Part shown: positions 48,901 through 60,400 of the stretch, piece after piece
Position numbering within the stretch: position 1 is the stretch's first letter
How the letters are laid out: each line of letters starts with the position of its first letter
Assembly: GCA_029721435.1 (NCBI GenBank)
Contig: CM056581.1
Span: forward strand, 72,402,712-72,466,711
Direction: 5' to 3'
Origin: Gymnothorax reevesii
Taxonomy: Eukaryota > Chordata > Actinopteri > Anguilliformes > Muraenidae
DNA: 64,000 nt
Translations under genes and position numbers: made by a program
Notes under the pieces: model-generated
The model's input: only the letters and a program-made list of their open reading frames with translations
Told to the model about the DNA's origin: nothing
Databases searched by the model: none

Positions 48901-51900
48901 GTGGTTGTTAGGGTGTTGCTAGGCAGTTGCTATGGTGTTCTGGGTGGTTGCTAGGCGGTTGCTATGGTGTTCTGGGTGGTTGCTAGGGCGTTGCTAGGCA
49001 GTTGCTATGGTGTTTTCGGTGGTTGCTAGGTGGTTGCTATGGTGTTCTCGGTGGTTGCTAGGACGTTGCTAGGGAGTTGCTATGGTGTTCTGGGTGGTTG
49101 CTCGGGCGTTGCTAGGCAGTTGCTATGGTGTTCTGGGTGGTTGCTAGGCGGTTGCTATGGTGTTCTGGGTGGTTGCTAGGGCGTTGCTAGGCAGTTGCTA
49201 TGGTGTTCTGGGTGGTTGCTAGGCGGTTGCCATGGTGTTCTGGGTGGTTGCTAGGGCGTTGTTAGGCGATTCCTTTGGTGTTCTGTGTGGTTGCTAGGGC
49301 GTTGCTAGGTAGTTGCTATGGTGTTCTGGGTGGTTGCTAGGTCATTGCTAGGCAGTTGCTATGGTGTTCTGTGTTGTTGCTAGGCGGTTGCTATGGTGTT
49401 CAGGCTGGTTGCTAGGCGGTTGCTATGGTGTTCTGGGGGGTTGCTAGGGCGTTGCTAGGCAGGTGCTATGGTGTTCTGATGGTTGCTAGGCAGTTGCTAT
49501 GGTGTTCTGGGTGGTTGCTAGGGCGTTGCCTGGCAGTTGCTATGGTGTTCTGGGTGGTTGCTAGGGCTTTGCTATGGTGTTCTGGGTGGTAGCTAGGCGG
49601 TTGCTATTGTGTTCTGGGTGGTTGATTGGCGATTGCTATGGTGTTCCGGGTGGTTGCTAGGGCATTGCTAGGCAGTTGCTATGGTGTGCTGGGTGGTTGC
49701 TAGGCGGTTGCTGTGGTGTTGTGGGAGGTTGTTAGGGGTTTGCTAGGCGGTTGCTATGGTGTTGTGGGTGGTTGCTAGGGCCTTGCTAGGCGGTTGTTAT
49801 GGTGTTCTGGGAGGTTGCTAGGGCATTGCTAGGCTTTTTCTATGGTGTTCTGGGTGGTTGCTAGGGCGTTGCTAGGCGGTTGCTATGGTGTTCTGGGTGG
49901 TTTTTAGGGTGTTGCTAGGCAGTTGCTATGGTGTTTTGGGTGGTTGCTAGGCGGTTGCTATGGTGTTCTGGGTGCTAGGGCGTTGCTAGGCAGTTGCTAT
50001 GGTGTTTTGGGTGGTTGCTAGGTGGTTGCTATGGTGTTCTGGGTGGTTGCTTGGGCGTTGCTAGGCAGTTGCTATGGTGTTCTGGGTGGTTGCTAGGCGG
50101 TTGCTATGGTGTTCTGGGTGGTTGCTCGGGCGTTGCTAGGCAGTTGCTATGGTGTTCTTGGTGGTTGCCAGGCAGTTGCTATGGTGTTCTGGGGGGTTAT
50201 TAGGCGGTTGCTTTGGTGTTGTGGGTGGTTGGTGGGGGGTTGCTAGGCAGTTTCTATGGTGTTGTGGGTGGTTGCTAGGCGGTTGCTATGGTGTTCTGGG
50301 TGGTCGCTAGGGCATTGCTAGGCTGTTGCTATGGTGTTCTGGGTGGTTGCTAGGGCGTTGCTAGGCGGTTGCTATGGTGTTCTTGGTGGTTGTTAGGGTG
50401 TTGCTAGGCAGTTTCTATGGTGTTCTGGGTGGTTGCTAGGCGGTTGCTATGGTGTTCTGGGTGGTTGCTAGGGCGTTGCTAGGCAGTTGCTATGGTGTTT
50501 TGGGCGGTTGCTAGGTGGTTGCTATGGTGTTCTGGGTGGTTGCTAGGGCGTTGCTAGGCAGTTGCTATGGTGTTCTGGGTGGTTGCTAGCGCGTTGCTAG
50601 GCAGTTGCTGTGGTGTTCTGGGTGGTTGCTAGGGCGTTGCTAGGCAGTTGCTATGGTGTTCTGGGTGGTTGCTAGGCGGTTGCTATGGTGTTCTGGGTGG
50701 TTGCTAGGAGGTTGCTATGGTGTTCTGGGTGGTTGCTAGGGCGTTGCTAGGCAGTTGCTATGGTGTTCTGGGTGGTTGCTAGGCGGTTGCTATGGTGTTC
50801 TGGGTGGTTGCTAGGGCGTTGCTAGGCAGTTGCTATGGTGTTTTGGGTGGTTGCTAGGGCGTTGCTAGGCAGTTGCTGTGGTGTTCTGGGTGGTTGCTAG
50901 GCGGTTGCTATGGTGTTCTGGGTGGTTGCTAGGGTGTTGCTTTGGTGTTCTGGGTGGTTGTTAGGCGGTTGCTATGGTGTTCTGGGTGGTTGCTATGAGG
51001 TTGCTATGGTGTTCTGGGTGGTTGCTAGGGCGTTGCTAGGCAGTTGCTATGGTGCTCTGGATGGTTGCTAGGCGGTTGCTATGGTGTTCTGGGTGGTTGC
51101 TAGGCGGTTGCTATGGTGTTCTGGGTGGTTGCTAGGGTGTTGCTAGGCAGTTGCTATGGTGTTCTGATGGTTGCTAGGCTGTTGCTATGGTGTTCTGGGT
51201 GGTTGCTAGGGCATTGCTAGGTGGTTGCTATGGTGTTCTGGGTGGTTGTTAGGGTGTTGCTCGGCAGTTGCAATGGTGTTCTGGGTGGTTGCTAGGCGGT
51301 TGCTATGGTGTTCTGGGTGGTTGCTAGGGCGTTGCTAGGCAGTTGCTATGGTGTTTTGGGTGGTTTCTAGGTGGTTGCTATGGTGTTCTGGGTGGTTGCT
51401 AGGGCGTTGCTAGGCAGTTGCTATGGTGTTCTGGGTGGTTGCTAGGCGGTTGCTATGGTGTTCTGGGTGGTTGCTAGGGCCTTGCTAGGCGGTTGCTATG
51501 GTGTTCTGGGAGGTTGCTAGGGCATTGCTAGGCTGTTGCTATGGTGTTCTGGGTGGTTGCTAGGGCGTTGCTAGGCGGTTGCTATGGTGTTCTGGGTGGT
51601 TGTTGGGGTGTTGCAAGGCAGTTGCTATGGTGTTTTGGGTGGTTGCTAGGCGGTTCCTATGGTGTTCTGGGTGGTTGCTAGGGCGTTGCTAGGCAGTTGC
51701 TATGGTGTTTTGGGTGGTTGCTAGGTGGTTGCTATGGTGTTCTGGGTGGTTGCTAGGGCGTTGCTAGGCAGTTGCTATGGTGTTCTGGGTGGTTGCTAAG
51801 CGGTTGCTATGGTGTTCTGGGTGGTTGCTCGGGCGTTGCTAGGCAGTTGCTATGGTGTTCTGGGTGGTTGCTAGGCGGTTGCTATGGTGTTCTGGATGGT

Positions 51901-52672
51901 TGCTAGGGCGTTGCTAGTCAGTTGCTATGGTGTTCTGGGTGGTTGCTAGGCGGTTGCCATGGTGTTCTGGGTGGTTGCTAGGGCGTTGCTAGGCGATTCC
52001 TATGGTGTTCTGTTTGGTTGCTAGGGCGTTGCTAGGTAGTTGCTATGGTGTTCTGGGTGGTTGCTAGGGGGTTGCTAAGGTGTTCTTGGTGGTTGCTAGG
52101 GCGTTGCTAGGCAGTTGCTATGGTGTTTTGGGTGGGTGCTGGGCGGATGCTATGGTGTTCTGGGTGGTTGCTAGGGCGTTGCTAGGCAGTTGCTTTGGTG
52201 TTCTGGGTGGTTGCTAGGCGATTGCTATGGTGTTCTGGGTGGTTGCTAGGGCGTTGCTAGGCAGTTGCTATGGTGTTTTGGGTGGTTGCTAGGAGGTTGC
52301 TATAGTGTTCTGGGTGGTTGCTAGGGCGTTGCTAGGCAGTTGCTATGGTGTTCTGGGTGGTTGCTAGGCAGTTGCTATGGTGTTCTTGGTGGTTGTGAGG
52401 GCGTTGCTAGGCGGTTGCTATGGTGTTTTGGGTGGTTGCTAGGGCGTTGCTAGGCAGTTCCTTTGGTGTTCTGAGTGGTTGCTTGGCGGTTGCTATGGTG
52501 TTCTGGGTGGTTGCTAGGGCGTTGCTTGGCAGTTGCTATCGTGTTCTGGGTGGTTGCTAGGCAGTTGCTATGGTGTCTTGGGTGGTTGCTAGGCGGTTGC
52601 TATGGTGTTCTGAATATTTGCTTGGGCATTGCTCGACAGTTGCTATGTTGTTCTTATTGTTGCTAGGGCGTT
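45983..52672. repeat. G/T-rich minisatellite, copy E (6.7 kb)
   Basis: Longest array in the window, about 180 units of 43/32 bp. It begins like copies B and C (GGCAGCTGCTATCGTG variant) and ends with the same TGAATATTTGCTTGGGC units. Segments near 47270-47640 recur near 49900-50320, and the end (52000-52500) resembles the end of copy A, suggesting large internal duplications and exchange between copies. Confidence 0.95.
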
Positions 52673-52746
52673 GATGTGTATTGTTTGGGGATCGAGTGAA
52701 AACTGGGAGAAGTAGTGAACCGTACGATTACGAAATTATTTGGAAT

Positions 52747-53325
52747 ATTAACAAGGAAGGAAGGAGGGAAAGAAGGAACTAATGAGGGAAATAAGGAAAG
52801 AAGGAATATAGGAAAAAAAGAAGGAAATCAAAGGAAGGCAGGAAAGAACAAAGGAACCTAGGCGAGGATGGATGGAAATAAACAGAAGAATGACGGAAAG
52901 AAGGAAGTTAGGAAGGAAGGAAAGGAAGAAGGGAAGAAGAAGGATTTAAGTAAAGATAGAAGGAAGGAAGGAAGGAAGTGAGGAAGAAGAAATGAAAAAC
53001 AGAAGGAAAGAGAGAAGGAAGGAAAGAAAAAGTAAAGGAAGGAAGAGGGAAGGAAAGTGAAGGAAAGCAGAAAGAAGAAAGGAAGAAAGAAAAGAAGGAT
53101 ATGAAGGAATGAAAGAAGGCATGATGGAAGGAAAGAAAAACTAAGGAAGGTAGGAAAGAAAATTGGTAGGGAGGAAGAATGGGAGGAAGGATGAAAGGCA
53201 GGATAGAAGGAAGTAAAGTAGGAAAGCAGGAACGAATAAAGGAAGGAAGGAACGAAGGAAAGAAATAGGAGGGAAAAAGAAAGAAGGAATGACAGAAAAT
53301 AGAAGGAAGGAAAGCAGTAAGGAAG
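52747..53325. repeat. GGAA-type purine tract, copy E
   Basis: Homologous to the other tracts and closest to copy A in details such as the AGGAAC(C)TAGGCGAGGA segment. No gene is supported. Confidence 0.93.
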
Positions 53326-53624
53326 CTGTCGTCTCAAGAGAGCCAGATTGTAGTCTTACAGCCTGAGAAACTGACAGTTACAGCAGGTGGTCAGAACACC
53401 TGGCACAAGATTCCATTTGCTTAATGGCCCTATTGTGATGTCATAATGCCAATGTTAAGTCTATGGGGGGAAAAAATTTATAGTTTTATATTAATAACTC
53501 AAAAAGTATAAAAGTTACAAAGATGAAAAATACATTGCACAGGTGTCCTAAGTAAGACCTACGCAACGCAGTTTGAATGAAGTTTCTACGATAAACGGTT
53601 GAGGCCGCATTAAGTGTGTTAGAA

Positions 53625-53682
<58 letters not shown>
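53326..53682. repeat. Macrosatellite spacer, copy E, with long (AAT)n
   Basis: Matches the spacers up to the longest (AAT)n run in the window (about 53627-53682). The rest of the spacer seen in copies A, B and D is absent. Confidence 0.88.
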
Positions 53683-53684
<2 letters not shown>

Positions 53685-53848
53685 GAAGACCAGGATAACA
53701 ATAGTGAGCATTTTCAATGCACACTAATAATAATAATAATAAGAAGACCAGGATAACAATAGTGAGCATTTTCAATGCACACTAATAATAATAATAATAA
53801 TAAGAAGAAGACCAGGATAACAATAGTGAGCATTTTCAATGCACACTA
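53683..53848. repeat. Triplicated AGAAGACCAGG...ATGCACAC module
   Basis: Three tandem units of about 58-64 bp starting at about 53683, 53741 and 53805. Each carries AGAAGACCAGGATAACAATAG and CATTTTCAATGCACAC, separated by short AAT runs. Copies A and C have one unit; B and D have none. Confidence 0.9.
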
Positions 53849-53865
53849 ATAATAATAATAATTAA

Positions 53866-54240
53866 AGCTGCAAGCAGCGTTGGGACGGGTCCTCGCCCAC
53901 CTGTGCCATTCCCTCCTACGGGCAATACTTTGATGTCTTATCGCCCATTTGGTGGCCATTCTGGATTTAGACAACTTTGGGAGGCAGAAATACCTGCAGC
54001 AAGTGAGCATCAGTACAAGAATGATGTCAATACAGAAGAATTTCAGTGGGAAAAGAATGTTGTACTGAATTCACTTGCAAGCAGTTGTTTTAGGCGTTAA
54101 GTTAGTGACTGAGAGAACGGAGTGAAATGGATAGAGCCTTCATGTACATGCCAGAAAAGTCACCAGGGCACCGCAGGGAATCGAACCCCATCCCAGGGTT
54201 AACCGGGAGCAGCCATTACCAGTGCCTTTTGCTTTTTGAC
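53866..54240. mobile_element. Fish interspersed repeat end with a tRNA-like B box
   Basis: Starts AATTAAAGCTGCAAGCAGCG followed by GACGGGTCCTCGCCCAC, a phrase I recall from abundant teleost interspersed repeats (family name not certain). At 54167-54226 the minus strand has GGTTCGATTCC, like an internal polymerase III B box, between 7 bp arms GGCACTG and CGGTGCC. At 60 nt it is too short for a tRNA, so a tRNA-derived SINE remnant is possible. Confidence 0.45.
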
Positions 54241-54723
54241 AGTTCATGTAGGTCAAGCAAAACCTGCTTTACAACAGCATTTGAGTAACAGCATTTCATT
54301 ATGATGCTCATTTATTCTGCCATTGTGAGTAACTATGTGCAGTTTTCAATTTGTAAGGAGCCAAATGCTTTACACAAAATGCTGTTGCAATGCAGGAAAA
54401 GAACCTTTTTACTTTTACTTGAAGACTGCGTTTGCTTGTGATTGAGAATGAGGATTTCTCAGCAGGTTTTGCATAATATAAACACAATTGATATATAATT
54501 TCTAATCAATCGTAATAATTTAAAATCTACATGTACACATGTTGATCAATGAAAAATAATTGATCTTCAGATTTGGAGTGAGACAGACTCTGCACCAGTA
54601 ACACACATCTATGAATTCTACAAAAAAGACAAGAAAGGTCACCTTCCTAATGCATTTAATTAATCCTATTAATCGCATTGTAGAGTTCACGTACATACTC
54701 AACGTTTGTGAATACGTGTCGTG
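54241..54723. other. 3' flank of Helentron 2; no gene seen
   Basis: AT-rich sequence downstream of the second Helentron stop codon. The element's 3' terminus should lie here or beyond, but no convincing terminal hairpin or CTRR-like end was identified. Confidence 0.5.
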
Positions 54724-57450
54724 TTAGTGCACCTGATCTTTGACATTAAAACTACAAAGAATGCCTTCATGGTCGCTGAAGTATGTGGGCATCACTGTAC
54801 ATTCCACATCATACTGTGTCGTTTTAACATAAACATGATCAATGAGTGTTCCATTCTCTGTAGTCTCTTGTGTGACATGCTGACTGAATCCTTTTTTTAG
54901 CATGTACTGACACAATGTTGTTGTTTTTAAGAGGTTTTCATTAAAGTCACCCATTACTATAATTGTCTTTTGCATCGGATTAAGCCAATCAAGTAATTTT
55001 CCCAGATTTTGTTTGAATATAGAAATAGGGTAAATCGGCGGACGGTAAATTACTGCCATCAAGATGTTAAATTCGTTACACTGGCACACCAAGCATTCCA
55101 GATTAAAATCTGGTACCTGCAAAATGTCACTGTGTAAATGGTTCACATAGTATAAACCTACTCCACCATGTTCCATATTCTGCAGTTCTGACAATTTGGG
55201 GTTACTGCTGTTGTAACACAAACTGCGAGGACGACTCTGGAAACTGTAACCGTTGATTTGGACACAGTGTAAAGGGGATTGAGCAGTGAGCCACGTTTCA
55301 GTGATTGCAATATAATGCGGCCGTAAATGATGCGTACAAGACATTAGATCAAACAAGTGGCGACTTAAATTTTGAACATTCATTAAATACACAGAGAAAC
55401 TGTGTGGATTTAATGAAGGCTTCGGCTGCTCGGTTAGAAATTGGGGCATGCTCTCCATGGCCTCCTTAATGGTCCCTTTGCAGTAAATGGCTCGCTCTTC
55501 AAAATCTCTAATGATTAGCCCAGATAAAGCTGTAACGCGACTTAATGCTACATACGCCTGCCCAGGAGCAAACACCTGCTTTAAAGAAACTACGGCCTCG
55601 TCTACAGTTAATCCCTGCACTTTATGAACTGTACACGCCCACGCTAACTTTAAAGGAAACTGACGACGCAACCCACCGCGTTTTCGGGTCTTTTCTTCTT
55701 CCGGATCAATTGCAGTAGAAAACCTGCATTCTATCGCTGCATGTGCACGTTTTCTCCTCCTTATTGACCCAATTCGGTCATCATCAAATTTAACATAAAC
55801 AGTCAGTGGAAATGTCTCATCCTGACCAAAATCCATCTGAGTAACTGTGCCACATGCTCCATTGACCAGACCATCTTCTACATCGATGTTCTTGCATAAC
55901 ATCACGCGCGCATTCCTGGCCAAACACAAACTGCTAGGTAAACATGTGTCCGCTGCATCACTGTGATGCCCTACCATCAGCTCTAATTTGCCCGTTTTTC
56001 TATTGTTTCTATAGTCTTTTGCTTCAATAACTACATGATCAGGACACATGGCGAAAAGCTGCTTTAGATTATGCTCGCTCACTTGCATATTGGTCGGAAA
56101 TATATGCAAAGCTGAGCTCTCTTCACCTGTCTCGCGCAATTTTAATAATTCTATGTCGCTCTTCAATATGGGGGTGTCCTTCGAACGTACCCTTAACCGG
56201 TTAAGCAATTGTGCAAAAACGTTGTCTTTCTGCCTGACTACCGTTTTCAGTTCCACGACACTAAAATTGCACCACAGGTCCACAGCGACCTGACCGCTAT
56301 ACAGAGGCTTTCCTTTAACAGGAGGCAACTGATAGAAGTCTCCAACAGCTATCACACTGACATTACCGAATGGGGAAAAGTCTCCTGTCTGCTTAACCTG
56401 CCTTAACCTGCCATGGACATAAGCCAACAGATTGTGATCAACCATGCTGATTTCATCTATAATGAGAATTTGGAGGTGGCTCAATTCAGCTCTCAGAGAA
56501 TTGAGTTTCTCTTCACCCAAGGGGGTGTACGGTAAGGTAGCATGGATGCCGATGTTAAACCTGTGATGAATTGTTGCTGCATTCAAATTGTAAGCAGCTA
56601 CACCTGTAGGAGCAGTTAACAAAATGCAAATATCATCTGGTTGACGACAAAGTGTTGACAACAGCCTCCCTGCTTCATATTGAACCGCTCTAATTAAATG
56701 ACTTTTCCCCGTCCCTGCACCGCCTGTCACAAACACATGCAAAGGTTGTGGGTTCTTACCCATCACCTTTTGCAAGCACCATTGTCTAATCTTGTTAAAA
56801 ACAGCCATTTGTGTCTCATTCAGGGACCTAACTAAAGCCAAACCCTCACTTCTAGACAGGATCCTCTCTCGCCTTTCCAACTGCGCAACCTGTCTGCTAC
56901 CATCTACTAAATCTGGAACATTGTCCATCGAGTCCCCCAACTGCTCCTGTTCCACTTCTGCTCCCTGCTGCCTTCTCTCCTCTAAACATTCTAGGCGCTC
57001 TACTTCCTGTTCAGGGCACAGCTCACCCCAAGCATCTTCATCTATACCGTGGTGCTGCTCTGCTATCTCGCGCGCTCGATCCAAATGAGGACAATCTATT
57101 TCAAACTTGGCCCTATTTTCATCTACTACAGCCTGAACCGAGTGTATGGAGCCATCACTGAAAGTTACCTTCCCGTCATTATAGAACTGTTCAAACAGCT
57201 CAAATCCTTCAGGTTTGAGGTCTAAGTCAGCTCTATAAGGGAGAAATAATTGCAGCAGACTTTGAAAATGAGCCTCCTCTTGTTTGTCCAAATTGAAGCG
57301 CATGTAACGCACAACTGCAAACTGAGAACGTGTTCTCCTCAAGATAGAATCAAACTGAAATGGCTTGGGTTTTATCATGAGACTTTTCGTTTTTGGAGAG
57401 AACGCGATACTCTGATGCAAATGTAGCCATGCACATGTCTGTGAACGCAT
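54724..57450 (-). CDS. Helentron 2, 3' part: PIF1-like helicase and EEP nuclease
   Basis: A 908-codon frame. The PIF1-like SF1 helicase has Walker [11 protein letters not shown] (Lys 249), ILIIDEISMVDH (near 331), GDFYQLPPVKGK, CTVHKVQGLTVDEAVV and YVALSRVTALSGL. The C-terminal EEP domain starts near residue 690 and has AITETWL, VMGDFNENL (near 834) and an intact FSDHEGI (near 892), unlike Helentron 1. The helicase would unwind DNA during rolling-circle transposition, and the EEP domain is the Helentron hallmark shared with LINE apurinic-like nucleases. The first ~20 codons overlap the upstream frame: homology to Helentron 1 continues from one frame to the other, so this is the downstream part of the same gene after a frameshift near 57360-57400, not an independent gene. 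The nominal start is therefore not a real initiator. Confidence 0.9.
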   Translation of the reverse strand: MRSQTCAWLHLHQSIAFSPKTKSLMIKPKPFQFDSILRRTRSQFAVVRYMRFNLDKQEEAHFQSLLQLFLPYRADLDLKPEGFELFEQFYNDGKVTFSDGSIHSVQAVVDENRAKFEIDCPHLDRAREIAEQHHGIDEDAWGELCPEQEVERLECLEERRQQGAEVEQEQLGDSMDNVPDLVDGSRQVAQLERRERILSRSEGLALVRSLNETQMAVFNKIRQWCLQKVMGKNPQPLHVFVTGGAGTGKSHLIRAVQYEAGRLLSTLCRQPDDICILLTAPTGVAAYNLNAATIHHRFNIGIHATLPYTPLGEEKLNSLRAELSHLQILIIDEISMVDHNLLAYVHGRLRQVKQTGDFSPFGNVSVIAVGDFYQLPPVKGKPLYSGQVAVDLWCNFSVVELKTVVRQKDNVFAQLLNRLRVRSKDTPILKSDIELLKLRETGEESSALHIFPTNMQVSEHNLKQLFAMCPDHVVIEAKDYRNNRKTGKLELMVGHHSDAADTCLPSSLCLARNARVMLCKNIDVEDGLVNGACGTVTQMDFGQDETFPLTVYVKFDDDRIGSIRRRKRAHAAIECRFSTAIDPEEEKTRKRGGLRRQFPLKLAWACTVHKVQGLTVDEAVVSLKQVFAPGQAYVALSRVTALSGLIIRDFEERAIYCKGTIKEAMESMPQFLTEQPKPSLNPHSFSVYLMNVQNLSRHLFDLMSCTHHLRPHYIAITETWLTAQSPLHCVQINGYSFQSRPRSLCYNSSNPKLSELQNMEHGGVGLYYVNHLHSDILQVPDFNLECLVCQCNEFNILMAVIYRPPIYPISIFKQNLGKLLDWLNPMQKTIIVMGDFNENLLKTTTLCQYMLKKGFSQHVTQETTENGTLIDHVYVKTTQYDVECTVMPTYFSDHEGILCSFNVKDQVH

Positions 57451-60400
57451 CGTTGTCAGGCCTGTTCCTATACCTGTCCACCATGCTGGTCATCCACATG
57501 TCTTCTGTGCTAAGATTATGGGAAGATGCCTTTTGCCTCAAAACACTAAGCGGCAAACTCATCTTCACCAGGTTGTTCCCTGTTGGAACAAACACCACCT
57601 TTCTGGAACACTCCTTCAAATGCATGTTTGTTAGCCTATACACGGCCTCCTGGGCACAAACGTCCCTGTTATGCAAATATACACTGCCCAGCTTCTTTAA
57701 AGCATCTTTAGCAGAGAGGTTACCTTGCTTTGAGGCTTCTTTATGGGCATTATTCAATAATAGGCCAATTTCTCTCTCTGCTTTTGTTATGTACGATATG
57801 ATGTACACGATTACAGCATAGGCGTCCGTGACAAAGCTAATGTCCATGTTAGCGTTCCAACATTTTAACAATTGCTTGCTATATTGATTAATCCAAACTT
57901 CGTTAACCCCTCTCCTATAAATCACTTTATATTTTTTTTCCATTGTCCTATAGGCCTCTTCGAAGATTTCTTGATTAATATTAAGACTCCTAAACAAGTC
58001 TTCTACATCTGAATATGGCACATCTGATTCTAAAGCGTCTTTTACGGATGTCAGAACGGACTCAGCAAAAGTCTTTGGCATTTTATCATCATCGTTAAAA
58101 CATTTACAGACTGGCTTGTTTTTTGGATCTGAATCTGCTACCTTTGTCCAATCGCATTTGCATTCTTTAATTTTACATAAAAATGTTCGTGCAGAAACTG
58201 GTTTTGGGAAATTGAAACGACATGTAGTGTTTTTTTTCTTGCAAGACTTTGAATGATGTTTTGAATGCATTTGAACTGATGACACCATGTCCAATAATGT
58301 GTCATCATCTGAGGGCAACTCACAAGTGACGTATTTATCAATGAATTCAACCACTTCCTGATCTTCATTCCTATCAATTTGGGGAGCACCCTCAATCCAA
58401 AATAAAGCGTGGACATGAGGAGAACCACGCTGCTGGAATTCGATTCTGTAAAAGTAATCGATGATTTTACCGATTGGTTGCAAAGGAGACATGAGAACAG
58501 TTTTCAAAAAGCAATGCCATCTGTAATCAAACATTCGCGCAGCTGTAACTGGATTACCGCGTAGCAACTCACACCTGTCTGCCCACTCCAAATCATCCAC
58601 AGTCTGTGCTCTGCCTTCCTGTCTCAGGATGCTGGTGAGGAGATTCTGCCAGCGCAGATCTGCAGACGAAAAGGAGCAAAACCAGGTGGGAATCCCCAAT
58701 TGGCGAACACAAGCAAAAACATCCTTCTGAACGGACTGCCAAAAAGCTGGAGTACCTCTAATAGGTCTAAGAAACCTAAAACCATCATCAAATTCTAACA
58801 ACTGCTTTAAAGAGTCATCATTTTGCAATATATTCTGAGTAATGTTTTGCGATTTCTGACCCCCTTTACCCTTACGCAATGCTACAGAAACATTGGATAT
58901 CACCATATCCAGCTCAGACATGTACTGAGCATAAAAGATGTACTCTACATTCCGCGCAAAACGCCCATCAACATTCATGATCCTATTATTAAAATAACGG
59001 CACAATGTTAAACGATGCGAACGAGTGTCGTGGAAAGTATTCCCACCCAGAGGAAACAACACAGGGAAACATTTAGCTTCATTGCTGTGGTCTGTAAGCA
59101 TGCGAACTGGACTATTACCCTCCGCAGGTGCAATATTTACAACGTCCATATACTGGTCTAACATTTCCTGACCTATATCTACTGGCATTAGACAAGTATC
59201 CTGAAACATACAGTGTTGCTGTCTGTCATGCAACATTTCATCTTGTACCATTTCTGATGCATCCTCTACATCAACACCTTCAGTATCTGTAATCTGGCCT
59301 TCTGCCTGAACAGTCAGCTTGTCCTTAACCTGTTCTTCCTGACATAATTCAGCTCTCACAGCTTCATGCTCTCTAGAGGATTCAGCCTCTTCCTCATCCG
59401 TCTGCCTCATAAACTCGTTTACCCACTCTTCATTAAATTCGATGTCCCTGTAATAAACATTTGTCCTCCTTAAATATTCTACCGCCTGTCTTACACGTGA
59501 AGTGTCCACAAACTGATATTCATAATGCCCTTTGTATGTCAATTTACGCTTTAACTTCACCTGCACCAAAGATCCCTCCATACTAGTACGTGGCAATGCA
59601 TTTACACTCTGTACAATGTTCGCTGGAACACAGGTTACCGGCCCATGGATTCCGCCTTGACCCCCTCTGGGCAAACATAGCATCTTCATGAACGGAATAT
59701 GCAGAGCTATCAAATGCTGTTCTACACTATTCAAGCATCCCAGTTCATGCGGAATGGGATCAAGCTCCAAGTTATTAATCCAGCATTCAGCTGGAATCTG
59801 ACCCCTACTAATCTTGTTGTGACAGGTGTAACAAATCCATAGCTGGCCTCTAGATACAAGCATCTGACATGGCACATGACAGTTTTCATTACGTGTGTGC
59901 AAATAATTTTCACTAATGCAACTCTCTGCAATACCAGCTATTGCCAAATTTGACCTATACACTTCCTTTTCACAACACAGCACCTGAGATCTGAACAACA
60001 ACCTACAACAAACACAACACACAAAATCTGGTCCGTCTCTGACCTGCTCCAAAAACTGATCCATCACATAACCAAAATCTCTGGACTCATCCTTTTTCTG
60101 TTTTCGACTCAACATGACCCTAGCAATAACTCGCTGCTTATGTTCTAAACTATCATGATATTTCCTTCTACTCTCTTCTCTAACCTTCTCCCTGTGCAGG
60201 ATGTCATGTTGATATTTTTGTATACTCTTAGCCTTACTGTCAGCTTTAACCTTCTCCTTGTGCAGGATGTCATGTTGATATTTTTGTATACTCTTAGCCT
60301 TACTGTCAGCTTTAACCTTCTCCCTGTGCAGGATGTTGTCTCTGTATTTAACCACACTCTGGGTTTTAACCTTCTCCCTGTGCTGAATGTTGTCCTGATA

